Shown: positions 8,893 through 18,055, numbered from the stretch's first letter. The stretch: 64,000 nt of DNA from Parabacteroides sp. AD58 (GCF_023744375.2 NZ_CP146284.1:1364001-1428000); one strand, 5' to 3'. Numbers and translations: made by a program. Notes: generated by a model from the sequence alone, not told the origin.

Positions 8893-9351
8893 TCAGGACA
8901 ATCTTTTCCGGAAATAAATCATATCTGTCAAGACTTTCCCGTCTTCAATAATCGGGTGATCATAATTCTCCGTAAAGAAACCGGGAAGCGTATGCGAATA
9001 AGTAAAACCACAACTCTGATAAAAAGAAACCGTTTGTCGGCTATCGCCCGTACCCACTAGCATGGTATGTCCCGTTTGCTGATAATGGCGGCAAAGGAAA
9101 TCAACCATTTGTCTTCCGATTCCCTTTCGTTGATAGGCAGGATCGACCGCCAGGTTCTTCAGTTCATAGACACCTTCTTCCTCATTCGTTACCACAGCGA
9201 CGGCAATCCACGATTCTTCATCCACATACATCACAAACAGATCGCCCCGATCCAAATAACGGTCGATCATCGATTCCTGTTCGTCCGCCAAAAGAAGCAA
9301 AGAGAGGAATTGTTTTTTATTCGTTGTAACCTGTTTTATTTGCCAGTCCAT
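8893..9351 (-). CDS. GNAT family N-acetyltransferase
   Basis: A 152-residue acetyltransferase (start MDWQIKQVTT at 9351; an ATG 15 bases upstream is possible). The acetyl-CoA pyrophosphate loop QRKGIG is at residues 74-79 after the strand LKNLAVDPAY, and the C-terminal FYQSCGF motif is present. These enzymes move an acetyl group from acetyl-CoA to an amine; the substrate is unknown. The start overlaps the 3' end of the two-domain acetyltransferase gene by 16 bases, so the two are co-translated and probably work in related reactions. Confidence 0.85.
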   Translation of the reverse strand: MDWQIKQVTTNKKQFLSLLLLADEQESMIDRYLDRGDLFVMYVDEESWIAVAVVTNEEEGVYELKNLAVDPAYQRKGIGRQMVDFLCRHYQQTGHTMLVGTGDSRQTVSFYQSCGFTYSHTLPGFFTENYDHPIIEDGKVLTDMIYFRKRLS

Positions 9352-10280
9352 TCGTCTTTCAAACATTCAAAATAATTTAAATCCATAAAGTCTCCGTTCT
9401 TGAAACAAGCCTTGCGAAGAACAGCAACTTGGCGGAAACCTACTTTTTCAAGAACACGCATGGAAGCCCTATTACCTTCGTACACTTGGGCAAACCAACG
9501 CTTTATATCTGAATTTTCCCCATATATACGCATCGCTTCCTGCAAAGCCTCGCCCATAATAGCCTGATTCCAGAAAGGTTCTGCCAACCAATACCCAACT
9601 TCGGCATTGAAGCGTTCCACATCTGTTCCCCGCATAAAACTGATATTTCCGACAGCTTCGCCAGCGATTTCAATACAGAACTCATTCCATCCCTGCTGGG
9701 CCACTGCATAATCGATAAAAGTACGAGCGTCATCTTCCGTATAAGGAAAAGGAAGACGATCCCGGCAATTATCCCAGATCTTTTTGTTGTTCAAATACCG
9801 GGCCAACGACGTTGTATCCGATTTCTGCCAGGGGCGAAGCCGAAAAGAAGTCCGCTTCATCGGCACACTGATCAATCCATGATAATTCTGCGGTCCATCC
9901 AAAGGAAGAAACCCCAAGCTTTTATAGAAAGGCACGGCATAAGTAGAAGAGTTCACCGTAATACTTCGATAAGGATGTTCTTGTATCGCAAAGGTAAACA
10001 AAGCCCGTCCAATTCCTTGCCGGTGATAATCGGGATGAATGAAAAACATCGACAGATGCTGGTCTTTTTCCCGCATCGCCAACATTCCCATCAACGCCCC
10101 GGTTTCCTCGAATGCTCCCCAAAAGGTTAGTTCCTGCAGACGGTCTTCATCATGAATGAAACTCTTAAACACGCCTAAGCCTTCTTCATCATAGTCGGCT
10201 TTTCCACAAATGAGATACACATCCAATGCCAACGAGATTGCCTGTACCTGTTCAGTTTCATGTAGTTTTCTGATCTCCAT
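9336..10280 (-). CDS. Two-domain GNAT acetyltransferase
   Basis: A 314-residue fusion of two GNAT domains. Domain 1 (about 1-145) has a good acetyl-CoA loop, HRQGIG, near residue 87 and the FYKSLGF motif. Domain 2 (about 148-310) is of the RimJ/RimL type (RLRPWQKSD, EGNRASMRVLEKVGF), but its cofactor loop reads WNQAIMGEA where the family usually has WGKGIATEA, so the Gly-x-Gly/Ala turn is altered and activity of this half is uncertain. It sits in a minus-strand run with a TIGR04076 gene 14 bases upstream and a single-domain GNAT overlapping its end. Confidence 0.85.
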   Translation of the reverse strand: MEIRKLHETEQVQAISLALDVYLICGKADYDEEGLGVFKSFIHDEDRLQELTFWGAFEETGALMGMLAMREKDQHLSMFFIHPDYHRQGIGRALFTFAIQEHPYRSITVNSSTYAVPFYKSLGFLPLDGPQNYHGLISVPMKRTSFRLRPWQKSDTTSLARYLNNKKIWDNCRDRLPFPYTEDDARTFIDYAVAQQGWNEFCIEIAGEAVGNISFMRGTDVERFNAEVGYWLAEPFWNQAIMGEALQEAMRIYGENSDIKRWFAQVYEGNRASMRVLEKVGFRQVAVLRKACFKNGDFMDLNYFECLKDEWTGK

Positions 10281-10294
10281 ATTTAGGGCTCTCT

Positions 10295-10642
10295 CTAATC
10301 TTTCACTGGAGTATAATCAATTTCCGCCTCTTCATCGGTAGCTTCCAACTTAAAGATAACCGGACGCAAACCATCGTTACAACTACAGATAGCCACTCCC
10401 GGTTTACGAATCCAATCGCCATAATAGAATAACTGATTACCGGCTCCATGAGCCAAAGCGAATACATACTGATAAATAGCCTTCCAGGCTTCATCACAGA
10501 ATCCTTCCGGTTTGGCATAGTCGGCATAAAAGACTTGTCCTTCCTGCAACATCGGACACTTGGTTAATCCTTCGGCACCATATTCCTTAACTAAATCTTC
10601 AATAAGAGTTTTCCTCAACACTGTAATCTTTACTTTCTTCAT
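10295..10642 (-). CDS. TIGR04076 family protein
   Basis: A 115-residue protein with the hallmarks of the TIGR04076 family: N-terminal KKVKITVLRKTLIEDLV, the segment EGFCDEAWKAIYQYVFALAH in the middle and CNDGLRPVIFKLE at the end. The family is small, cytosolic and of unknown function; conserved cysteines (here in KCPM, GFC and ICSC) hint at redox or metal chemistry. It is the first gene of a minus-strand group with two acetyltransferases, separated by 14 bases. Confidence 0.75.
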   Translation of the reverse strand: MKKVKITVLRKTLIEDLVKEYGAEGLTKCPMLQEGQVFYADYAKPEGFCDEAWKAIYQYVFALAHGAGNQLFYYGDWIRKPGVAICSCNDGLRPVIFKLEATDEEAEIDYTPVKD

Positions 10643-10820
10643 GACTATTCGTTTTTATTGTTTTTCTCATTCGATAATTCGTCAACCATAAATGATTGGC
10701 TTGCATCGGCTGTTCACATTCAGCTTCAGCAACTTCAGCGATTAAAGATAGGAAAGTTTTATAAGCATTTCTTATAAAATTACTATTTTTGTAAAGAGCT
10801 ACCACTAATAATTTACGGAA

Positions 10821-12068
10821 ATGACTTGGAATACGACAAACAAACTGTGGATTGTAATGTTGATGGTCTTTTTTGTTGCCTGCAGCAAAGAGGAATCTTT
10901 CGACATGCCCGAAGAGGACCAATATCTGACCAACATCATCGAAGAAAGACATATTGATAAGACAGAATTAGCGGCACAGATAACAGACTTTATCGGAGAC
11001 GAAGGCATTCAACTGCCCGAAGCGCTGATCCTCGGTTTGCTGTGCGATATTGATGTGGCAGCAATCGAATATAATACGGTTGGAGTCGACGGTTCTACAG
11101 TAACGGCTTCAGGAGTAATTGCCATACCAAGTGGGACAACTTACTACAACCATTTGCTCAGCATCCAGCATGTGACATTGGATATCGACCAGGCTCCATC
11201 ACGTCAGGACTTCTATTATGAGTTGATACCGGTAGTAAACGGCCACATTGTCGTCATGGCTGATTATTTAGGTTATGGTTCCAGTCAGACTTCTGACCGG
11301 CAACATCCGTACTTGCATGCCCGGCTGACCGGAACAGCTTGTGCCGATATGATCGAGGCCGCCCGCCAATATTTGCAGCAGAAGGGAATTAAGGAAGAGA
11401 CTGACAGCCTCGAACTGATAGGTTATTCGCAAGGCGGACAGGCAACCATCGCTACCGTGCTCGAACTCGAACGGCGCGGCAATGGGAACAGCATCCGCGC
11501 TGTCCATGCTGGTGGAGGAGCTTACGACTTGGAAATGACCTTGCAAACCTTCATCTCTCCTACCGATGCTCCAGATTCCTATTCACGGACCGGCTACGCG
11601 CCTTACCTGATACGTGGCATGGCATATGGCGAGCAACTAGATGTACGGGATGAGAATTTATACGCGCCGGAAGTAATCAGCAACGGGCTGAACGAACTAT
11701 TCTCTACTCGTCCGCTTTCGGAATGGCATCAGGCATTAGGCACCGATATAACCCACGTACTACATCCCGACTTCTTTGCGCCACCGTCCTTCAATGGCAA
11801 TGCGGATGTTTTAGCCATCGTCGAAGCCCTACGTAAGAACTCTCTCTTAAATGCTTCGCCTCAACCACAGGCATACATCCATCTATATCATTCACCAAAA
11901 GATGAACAAGTGCCTTACTCTAACTCAGTAAATGCGCATGCAGCCTGGCCTGCCACCAGTCTGACTGATTTAGAGATGCCTAAACATGCTACCTGCGGAG
12001 TTGAATTTATCATGCGGTACATGGGATTATGGGAAATCTTCGGGCCATTGATATTGGCTGGCCAATAA
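10821..12068 (+). CDS. Alpha/beta-hydrolase lipoprotein (secreted lipase/esterase-like)
   Basis: A 415-residue envelope lipoprotein: signal peptide with FVAC and lipidated Cys21, then an alpha/beta-hydrolase fold. The nucleophile elbow is GYSQGG with Ser203, a probable Asp lies in HSPKDEQVPY and the His in MPKHATCG near the C-terminus, in the right order for a Ser-Asp-His triad. Its general layout (long substrate-side insertions, ADYLGYGSS ahead of the nucleophile) resembles secretory lipases and prolyl-peptidase-like esterases. The substrate is unknown. It is transcribed on its own, divergently from the TIGR04076 group. Confidence 0.8.
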   Translation: MTWNTTNKLWIVMLMVFFVACSKEESFDMPEEDQYLTNIIEERHIDKTELAAQITDFIGDEGIQLPEALILGLLCDIDVAAIEYNTVGVDGSTVTASGVIAIPSGTTYYNHLLSIQHVTLDIDQAPSRQDFYYELIPVVNGHIVVMADYLGYGSSQTSDRQHPYLHARLTGTACADMIEAARQYLQQKGIKEETDSLELIGYSQGGQATIATVLELERRGNGNSIRAVHAGGGAYDLEMTLQTFISPTDAPDSYSRTGYAPYLIRGMAYGEQLDVRDENLYAPEVISNGLNELFSTRPLSEWHQALGTDITHVLHPDFFAPPSFNGNADVLAIVEALRKNSLLNASPQPQAYIHLYHSPKDEQVPYSNSVNAHAAWPATSLTDLEMPKHATCGVEFIMRYMGLWEIFGPLILAGQ

Positions 12069-12169
12069 GTTCTGAAGCTATCGACTTCACACAAGAAGAT
12101 ATTTATCTTTAAGAATAAACAAATCCGGCCCAAAATCTGTTTTCCCTACAAACAATAGAATAACAAACT

Positions 12170-12685
12170 ATGAAATTAATCATGAGTGACAAGCCGCTGA
12201 ATATATCTATTCAGCACACCGACGAGATCAAGCACATCGATCTTTCGTCTCTGACTATTGCCAACTGCATGGGATGTTTCGGATGTTGGACCAAAACCCC
12301 GGGACGATGTGTTATCCGCGATGATGCCACCCAAGTATATCCTTACATTGCGCAAAGCAATGCAGTTTTATACATCAGTCGCTTGAAATACGGCGGATAC
12401 GACACCATTATGAAAACGATGTTAGAACGGGCTATTCCGGTTCAACAGGCATTTATTCGGATTCACCAAGGTGAAACGCACCATGTACAACGGGCTGTAA
12501 AGGCCAAACAAGCTACGATCATTGCCTATGGCGATATTTCAAACGAAGAAAAAGGCATCTTCAGACAACTGATTGCCCGGAATGCTCATAATATGAGCTT
12601 CACCAGCTATGAAATCATTTTTGTAACAGAAGCCATGCTTGACAGCATGGTTAAAACCGTACTTGAAAAATGGGAAAAATCTTAA
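12170..12685 (+). CDS. Flavodoxin-like family protein lacking the usual N-terminal FMN loop
   Basis: A 171-residue protein similar to the NAD(P)H-dependent FMN reductase/flavodoxin group: the conserved segment NCMGCFGCWTKTPGRCVIRD (about 34-53) is the cysteine-rich strip of iron-sulfur-flavoprotein-like members. The N-terminus before it is only about 33 residues and has no GSPR-type phosphate loop, which normally begins the fold. Its 3' end overlaps the next gene by 16 bases, and that gene does carry the loop, so the two products may form one heteromeric enzyme (inference). Confidence 0.7.
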   Translation: MKLIMSDKPLNISIQHTDEIKHIDLSSLTIANCMGCFGCWTKTPGRCVIRDDATQVYPYIAQSNAVLYISRLKYGGYDTIMKTMLERAIPVQQAFIRIHQGETHHVQRAVKAKQATIIAYGDISNEEKGIFRQLIARNAHNMSFTSYEIIFVTEAMLDSMVKTVLEKWEKS

Positions 12686-13284
12686 TCATAAACGGTAGTC
12701 CCCGAGCTCCGAAATCCAATTCCAAACGCTATGCTGAGATTTTTAGCCGGTATTATCCGGAAGAAACAATCTACAAGCATATAACAATCAAGAATCATCA
12801 GGAACTTTGTCAAGCCATGCATGAATTTCAGGATGTACTTTTCGTCTTTCCGCTTTATGCAGATGCGCTTCCGGTTGGATTTCTTCACTTCCTGAAGACC
12901 TTGGAAGCCAATCCGCCTTCCCGGAAACCGGTTATTTCCATCTTGATCAACTGTGGATTTTTGGAATACCAGCAAAATCATGTTGCCATTCAAATGATGC
13001 GATTCTTTTGCCGGCAAAACCAATATACCATCGGCTCCATTTTGATGTTAGGCAGCGGAGAAGCTATTTTAAATACACCCTTTAAATATATCGCTACTCG
13101 AAACATCAAACAACTGGCTTATTCAATAGCCAACCAGAAATATCAGATTATAAAGGCAACGATGCCTTTACCCAAGAAGTTATTCCAATGGGCAGCCGAT
13201 ATTTACTGGACACGTTATGGCAAACGATTCGGAACAAGCAAGAAACAAATGCAAACGATGGAAATAGAAGGAATGCGAGAATGA
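12670..13284 (+). CDS. NAD(P)H-dependent FMN reductase-like flavodoxin-fold protein
   Basis: A 204-residue flavodoxin-fold protein. MGKILIINGSPRAPKSNS supplies the FMN phosphate-binding loop (GSPR at 9-12), and FVFPLYADALP is the second flavin-contact loop. Such proteins pass electrons from NAD(P)H to FMN and on to quinones, azo compounds or iron-sulfur partners. The start lies inside the upstream gene (16-base overlap), so translation is coupled. A terminator hairpin follows at 13293. Confidence 0.75.
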   Translation: MGKILIINGSPRAPKSNSKRYAEIFSRYYPEETIYKHITIKNHQELCQAMHEFQDVLFVFPLYADALPVGFLHFLKTLEANPPSRKPVISILINCGFLEYQQNHVAIQMMRFFCRQNQYTIGSILMLGSGEAILNTPFKYIATRNIKQLAYSIANQKYQIIKATMPLPKKLFQWAADIYWTRYGKRFGTSKKQMQTMEIEGMRE

Positions 13285-13292
13285 GTAGGCAG

Positions 13293-13339
13293 GGAACAGA
13301 TAAAGTCATTTTCTTTGTTTGTTCCTTTTGTCTTTTTTA
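13293..13339 (+). terminator. Terminator after the flavodoxin-like pair
   Basis: GGAACA at 13293-13298 pairs with TGTTCC at 13320-13325, with inner ATAAAG/CTTTGT pairs, followed by a T-rich tail ending TCTTTTTTAT. Confidence 0.6.
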
Positions 13340-13366
13340 TAACTACCATTTTATTCTGAATCCTTT

Positions 13367-13843
13367 CTAAAATTCTTTCACCATGATGTATTCTTCTGTT
13401 GTCTCCCTCACCACATCAAATCCTAATTTTCGATACCATGTTACTGCATAATTTTCTTTCTGGACAGAGAGCGAAACTTTCGGATAACCTTTACCTTCTA
13501 AAGCAGTAAGCATGGTTTTCATCAATAAAGTTCCAATACCTTTACCCCTGTATGGTTCATATAAGGATATGGCAAGAGACGGAGTATGATTGTCAATATG
13601 GCCATAATCATTCATTATTCGAGTCCATACAGCGCCAATTATCTGATTATCCTGCTCTGCAACGAAACATAAATCGTCTTTCCTATCACCAAAGTCCTTA
13701 ATATAAACTTGCAATTCAGGTAAGTCCACCACACTGCGGGGCGGCGGCACCACTCCTTCCGGCACATAGATGGCTTCGTAGAGGAAATCGCGCAACAGAG
13801 GCGTTTCGTTTACTTGTAAAGAACGAATGACAAAAGATGGCAT
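13367..13843 (-). CDS. GNAT family N-acetyltransferase
   Basis: A 158-residue GNAT protein (start MPSFVIRSLQ at 13843; the frame is open to an ATG at 13900, but the extra 19 residues precede the first strand of the fold). The acetyl-CoA loop RGKGIG follows LAISLYEPY, and the C-terminal TWYRKLGF motif is present. The substrate is unknown. It follows the AAA-ATPase_like gene on the same strand by about 80 bases. Confidence 0.8.
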   Translation of the reverse strand: MPSFVIRSLQVNETPLLRDFLYEAIYVPEGVVPPPRSVVDLPELQVYIKDFGDRKDDLCFVAEQDNQIIGAVWTRIMNDYGHIDNHTPSLAISLYEPYRGKGIGTLLMKTMLTALEGKGYPKVSLSVQKENYAVTWYRKLGFDVVRETTEEYIMVKEF

Positions 13844-13922
13844 CTCTACTTGAAGTTTAATCTTGAGAACTGATTCATCATAATAAGCATCACAATTCAT
13901 TGCTTAAAGCTATTAAAGTCCT

Positions 13923-15473
13923 TTACTCCACCACCCACCGCTCGATATTGCGTGTCTCGTTGCTAAAGTTCACGCCAATCTTATAAAGCGTGCGTGGATC
14001 GGCGGCGAAGGGAGTGGCATAATTCTTGGCATTGATTTGTGCCAACGCCTCCTCTGCCGTTCCCTGGAATTTGAATTCCATTACGTAGATATAGTCGGAA
14101 GTCTTCACCACAAGATCAATACGCCCTTGTGAAGTATGATATTCCGCCTCGGTGTAAAAACCTAATAACTTAAAGACAATAAAAAGTACATTCTGGTAGT
14201 GCAATTCCTGTTCACGGATAAGCTCGTAAGGCGTATCGGCCAGGAAACTTCGTAAACGCACCATAAAGTCGTCGACACGACCTTTCTCTACTTCTTCCAC
14301 AAATTTCCTAATTTGGAAAGCAGAATTACCATCACTCAGATTCACATACGTCGGAACTAAAAAGTCAATAAAACCTTGTTCCACCTCCTCGTTCGGGAAA
14401 CCCAACGTATAAATGCGGAAACGAGAGTCGTAATCTTTAATTGTCAAATAGCCACTTTGGAACAATAATGGGATAGGATTCTTCTGTATATTCTCCAAAC
14501 CTGTCAGATTATCGGCAGAAGCTTCTACGTTTCCATCCAAGTTACTCAAATTGTAATGGTTCTGTTGCAAGAGCTTCACCAGGATCGTAGGCGTACCGGT
14601 ACTGAACCAATAATTATCCGGCGACATCCGGTAGAAGGTATTCAGCAGACTAAAAGGATTGTAGATTCCTTCACCGTCGGGAACGAAATGATATCCGTCA
14701 AACTTATTGCGTAAGAGCGTACAAGCATCCTCGAAACTGATCTTCTGTCGCTGTGCCAATTCTTGAATATCTTCCTCAAAATTGGGTAAAAGTTCGGATT
14801 CGGTAATTCCACACATCGTAGCATACTGCGGATCCATCGTTACATCATTCAGGTTATTCAAGTCGCTGAAGATACTCACTCGGCTGAAACGCGTCACACC
14901 TGTCAGCAACGCAAAGCGGATATAGCCGTCGCACGATTTCAAATTGCCATAGAAGGCCTTCAGAATATTACGATATTCATCCTGCAACTCTTCATTACCT
15001 AAAGCCTGAATAAGAGGTTTGTCGTATTCATCAATGAGAATTGCCACATTCTGACCCGTCTGTTTGGCAGCACGACGGATAACACCTCCAAAACGAAGGG
15101 ATAATGAATTACCTCCCGGATCACGACCGTACTGTTCTTCCCAACGCGTTAAGTAACCATCCAGAATATCTTCCAAGCTTTTACGAGAGTTATATTCCTG
15201 GCTATTAAGATCGATATGCAAAACCGGACGCTCAATCCAGTCTTTTTCCAACTCATCCATCGCAAGCCCTTTGAAAAGTTCTTTTTTACCCTCAAAGTAT
15301 GCTTCCAATGTAGAAATCATCAGACTCTTACCAAAGCGGCGCGGACGGCCGAAGAAATAATAACTACCGGTACTAACCAGACGATGAAGCAGTGCCGTCT
15401 TGTCCACATAAACATATCCGCCCGTACGGATCTTCTTGAAGTCTTGTATGCCAACTGGATATAATTTTGCCAT
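13923..15473 (-). CDS. AAA-ATPase_like / PDDEXK_9 domain protein
   Basis: A 516-residue protein of a family common and multiplied in Bacteroidetes. The N-terminal ATPase_like domain begins YPVGIQDFKKIRTGGYVYVD and has a Walker A-like GRPRRFGKS at residues 42-50 and Walker B ILIDEYD near 145. The C-terminal PDDEXK nuclease-like domain has GRIDLVV then YVMEFKF (about 445-470), which gives the Asp-(x)n-Glu-x-Lys core. Function is unproven; a DNA-acting, defence or mobility role is inferred from the fold. The sequence looks complete and intact. Confidence 0.85.
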   Translation of the reverse strand: MAKLYPVGIQDFKKIRTGGYVYVDKTALLHRLVSTGSYYFFGRPRRFGKSLMISTLEAYFEGKKELFKGLAMDELEKDWIERPVLHIDLNSQEYNSRKSLEDILDGYLTRWEEQYGRDPGGNSLSLRFGGVIRRAAKQTGQNVAILIDEYDKPLIQALGNEELQDEYRNILKAFYGNLKSCDGYIRFALLTGVTRFSRVSIFSDLNNLNDVTMDPQYATMCGITESELLPNFEEDIQELAQRQKISFEDACTLLRNKFDGYHFVPDGEGIYNPFSLLNTFYRMSPDNYWFSTGTPTILVKLLQQNHYNLSNLDGNVEASADNLTGLENIQKNPIPLLFQSGYLTIKDYDSRFRIYTLGFPNEEVEQGFIDFLVPTYVNLSDGNSAFQIRKFVEEVEKGRVDDFMVRLRSFLADTPYELIREQELHYQNVLFIVFKLLGFYTEAEYHTSQGRIDLVVKTSDYIYVMEFKFQGTAEEALAQINAKNYATPFAADPRTLYKIGVNFSNETRNIERWVVE

Positions 15474-15546
15474 AATCGTGGATTATTAACTATCTTCCTC
15501 TTGCGAAGATAGTATTTTTCAGACAGAAGCGCAAAGGATAAGGCTT

Positions 15547-16107
15547 TTATTCCTTCCAGGCCTTTAACCTTTCCAACATTCGTCGTAAATTAGCTTCATT
15601 CTCTTCGTCCGATATTGTCGGATCTTTCATGAAACGAGCACAAGGCAACTCCGGACATCCACCGCAATTCTGTTTCTTTTTGTCCCGGCAACATTGATAA
15701 ATGGGACAAACATCATCTCCTGTATAAGGCAACCAAAAAGCTTTTCCCCGAATCTTTCGGCAACCGGCACAAGCCGAAGGATAATAGTTACATTCTGTAC
15801 ATACAGCCCCACAAGGCGATGGATTCACAAAATCATCTTTCCATAACCACCATTTGCACTTGGCAGGATCAGGATTGTCAGTATTCACAAAATATACTAC
15901 AACCCGATAAAGATAAAGTTGACAACGGTCAATAGCACAACCTCGCAGACGACATTCCTCCGCATAAAGTTCTTCTGCCCGTTTACCTTTCAAAGAGTCT
16001 ATCGTCGTGTAACCCATCGCGATCAAATCCCGTTGGGTCTGAACGCCTACGTTCGGTATTCTTCGTAGTTCATGCTGCTTTGTTCCTTCTTTTTTTGCCA
16101 TTTGCAT
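15547..16107 (-). CDS. Helix-hairpin-helix plus DUF3795-like cysteine-rich protein
   Basis: A 186-residue protein with two parts. Residues 10-75 form a Cdd1/pathogenicity-locus-like helix-hairpin-helix segment (LRRIPNVGVQTQRDLIAMGY). Residues 95-165 form a DUF3795-like metal-binding domain with many Cys: CGAVCTECNYYP, CAGCRKIRG, CPIYQCCRD, CGGCPELPC. The cysteines likely bind zinc or iron-sulfur. The start ATG overlaps the stop of the upstream remnant gene (TAATG at 16109-16105), which supports 16107 as the start. Confidence 0.75.
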   Translation of the reverse strand: MQMAKKEGTKQHELRRIPNVGVQTQRDLIAMGYTTIDSLKGKRAEELYAEECRLRGCAIDRCQLYLYRVVVYFVNTDNPDPAKCKWWLWKDDFVNPSPCGAVCTECNYYPSACAGCRKIRGKAFWLPYTGDDVCPIYQCCRDKKKQNCGGCPELPCARFMKDPTISDEENEANLRRMLERLKAWKE

Positions 16108-16304
16108 TATCTCCTTTCTTTTTCATATACAAGTCTTGGTGCCCCGAAAGTAGTTACGACTACCAACAGCCATAAATTACCTGTCATGGGATTGTAGGCA
16201 GACAATAATCTTGGTCGGTCAAGAACATACTGCCTCAACCCGCCGTTCAGGATGGCGACGGGTATGAAGCAAAGCCAGACAAGCAGAGAACGAATCACAT
16301 GCAT
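16107..16304 (-). pseudogene. Small membrane protein gene with an internal in-frame deletion
   Basis: A 65-codon frame. Its first 27 residues (IRSLLVWLCFIPVAILNGGL) and its last part (LLSAYNPMTGNLWLLVVV) look like the beginning and end of a Bacteroidetes four-helix membrane protein that I remember as about 130-140 residues; the two middle helices are absent. The join falls near RQYVLDRPRLLSAYNP. The remaining frame is intact and is coupled to the next gene by TAATG, so transcription is kept even if the protein is not functional. The comparison rests on memory of the family. Confidence 0.55.
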
Positions 16305-16310
16305 CTCTGC

Positions 16311-17072
16311 TTATTTTTGCCGATAGCACACAGTTCCTGTAGCCTGATAAGTAGGCATCACCAAGACTTCGGCTATTTGCACGTGTGCCGGAGCCGAAGC
16401 GGCATAATAAACAACATCGGCTATATCATCACCTGTCAACGGACGGATGCCATCATACACAGCATCAGCTTTCTGCTTATCACCCCGGAAACGGATAACA
16501 GAGAAGTTCGTTTCTACCATGCCCGGCTTGATATTGGTCACACGCACAGGTGTATCAACCAAATCAATCCGCAATCCGTCGGATAAAGCTTTCACAGCAG
16601 CCTTAGTTGCACAATACACACTACCACCGGCATAAGCAGCATCACCCGCAATGGAACCGATATTGATTACATGACCGCAACCCCGTTCTACCATTCCGGG
16701 TACTATCATCCGCGTCATGGCCAATAAAGCTTTGATATTGGTATCTATCACGACATCCCATTCGTCTAAAGAGCCTTCGTATTCCTTATCCATGCCAATT
16801 ACCAGTCCGGCGTTGTTGATCAGCACATCAATATGCTTCCATTTACCTTCCAGCGAATCGACGGCCTGCCGCATCGCCTGCCGGTCTCGCACGTCGAAAG
16901 GCAATGTCAAAACGTCCACTCCTTGTGCTGTCAGTTCCTGTTTCAAGGCTTCCAGCTTTTCGGTATTCCGTCCGTTCAATATCAGGTTGCTTCCCATTGA
17001 AGCAAACTTACGGGCACAACCTTCACCAATTCCGCTTGTTGCACCCGTGATAAAAATCAGTTTTCCTTTCAT
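16311..17072 (-). CDS. Short-chain dehydrogenase/reductase (YdfG-like)
   Basis: A 253-residue classical SDR. TGATSGIG (residues 9-16) binds the dinucleotide, NNAG lies near 87, and the catalytic Ser-Tyr-Lys set is IGSIAG, then SVYCATKAAVKAL. Basic residues after the second strand (NGRNTEKL) favour NADP. It resembles the YdfG group, which oxidises serine-type 3-hydroxy acids, but the substrate cannot be fixed from sequence. It follows the potassium channel gene by 18 bases on the same strand. Confidence 0.9.
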   Translation of the reverse strand: MKGKLIFITGATSGIGEGCARKFASMGSNLILNGRNTEKLEALKQELTAQGVDVLTLPFDVRDRQAMRQAVDSLEGKWKHIDVLINNAGLVIGMDKEYEGSLDEWDVVIDTNIKALLAMTRMIVPGMVERGCGHVINIGSIAGDAAYAGGSVYCATKAAVKALSDGLRIDLVDTPVRVTNIKPGMVETNFSVIRFRGDKQKADAVYDGIRPLTGDDIADVVYYAASAPAHVQIAEVLVMPTYQATGTVCYRQK

Positions 17073-17090
17073 ATTCAGTATTCTTTATAT

Positions 17091-17996
17091 TTATGATTCC
17101 TGTTCTTTCCGCACATCAGCCTCTTTTACCTCCGTTTTTTCACGCCGGAGTCTGGCCCCGCAGTATTTACAATAGAGAGATTCCGGCTCATGTCCGTCAC
17201 GATGACAGCGCGGACAGCGACGTTTTTCCAAAGCCTTATGCTGCCGGACCATGGTAGCTGATACAATACCTGTCGGGACTGCAATAATCGTATAACCTAT
17301 CAGCATAATCACTGCCGAGAAAAACCGTCCGATTGGTGTTACCGGCGTAATATCTCCATATCCGACAGTTGTCATCGTTACTATCGCCCAATAAATACTG
17401 TTAGGAATATTATTGAATTCACTATCAGGGTGCGTTCCTTCTATCATATACATGATCGTTCCCATTGAAGTGACAAGAATCAGAACAAAGAAGAAAAAGA
17501 TAGAAATCTTGGGTGCACTGATCCATAAAGAACGCAATAGCAAATTACCTTCGTGAATAAACTTAAAGAGTTTGAAAATACGGAAGATCCGAATCAGGCG
17601 AAAAGCCCGAATGACCAACAGATAATGAGAACCGTGTAAAAAGAAGCTCAAGTAAACCGGTAAAGTCGCCAGTAAATCAACAATACCGAAAAAGCTGAAT
17701 ATATATTTAAACGGCTGCTTCAGACAATAAATACGGGCCAAATACTCAACAGTAAAAAACAAAGTCAGCAAATATTCCAGCACACGCAAAACGACATAGG
17801 CCGAATACGGAAAAAAATGCATGCTCTCCAAGATCACAAGCAATATACTCAGAATAATACTTCCGATCAGCACAATATCAAACAGCTTTCCTTTCGGAGT
17901 ATCTGATTCGAAAACAATAGAATAAATCTTCTCCTTCAAGGCTTCATTATGCAGAAAGCTCACCCACCGTTGACGAAGTTTTACCAAATAATTCAT
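17091..17996 (-). CDS. Voltage-gated-type potassium channel with C-terminal zinc ribbon
   Basis: A 301-residue ion transporter of the 6-TM family. The S4-like helix is rich in Arg (IRAFRLIRIFRIFKLFKF), the pore has the potassium selectivity filter TTVGYGD, and S6 follows (FFSAVIMLIGYTIIAVPTG). The cytosolic tail has two CxxC pairs (CPRCHRDGHEPESLYCKYC) that form a small zinc ribbon. Location is the inner membrane; function is potassium conductance and control of membrane potential. Confidence 0.9.
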   Translation of the reverse strand: MNYLVKLRQRWVSFLHNEALKEKIYSIVFESDTPKGKLFDIVLIGSIILSILLVILESMHFFPYSAYVVLRVLEYLLTLFFTVEYLARIYCLKQPFKYIFSFFGIVDLLATLPVYLSFFLHGSHYLLVIRAFRLIRIFRIFKLFKFIHEGNLLLRSLWISAPKISIFFFFVLILVTSMGTIMYMIEGTHPDSEFNNIPNSIYWAIVTMTTVGYGDITPVTPIGRFFSAVIMLIGYTIIAVPTGIVSATMVRQHKALEKRRCPRCHRDGHEPESLYCKYCGARLRREKTEVKEADVRKEQES

Positions 17997-18055
17997 CTCA
18001 TTTCCTTTCTATTAAGTGAGGTAAAGATACTACAAAACTCCCGAAAACCAAAAAC

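Noticed and set aside
10599..10952. A 117-residue minus-strand frame overlapping the hydrolase gene start
   Set aside because: Shadow of the alpha/beta-hydrolase gene; no own signal or family.
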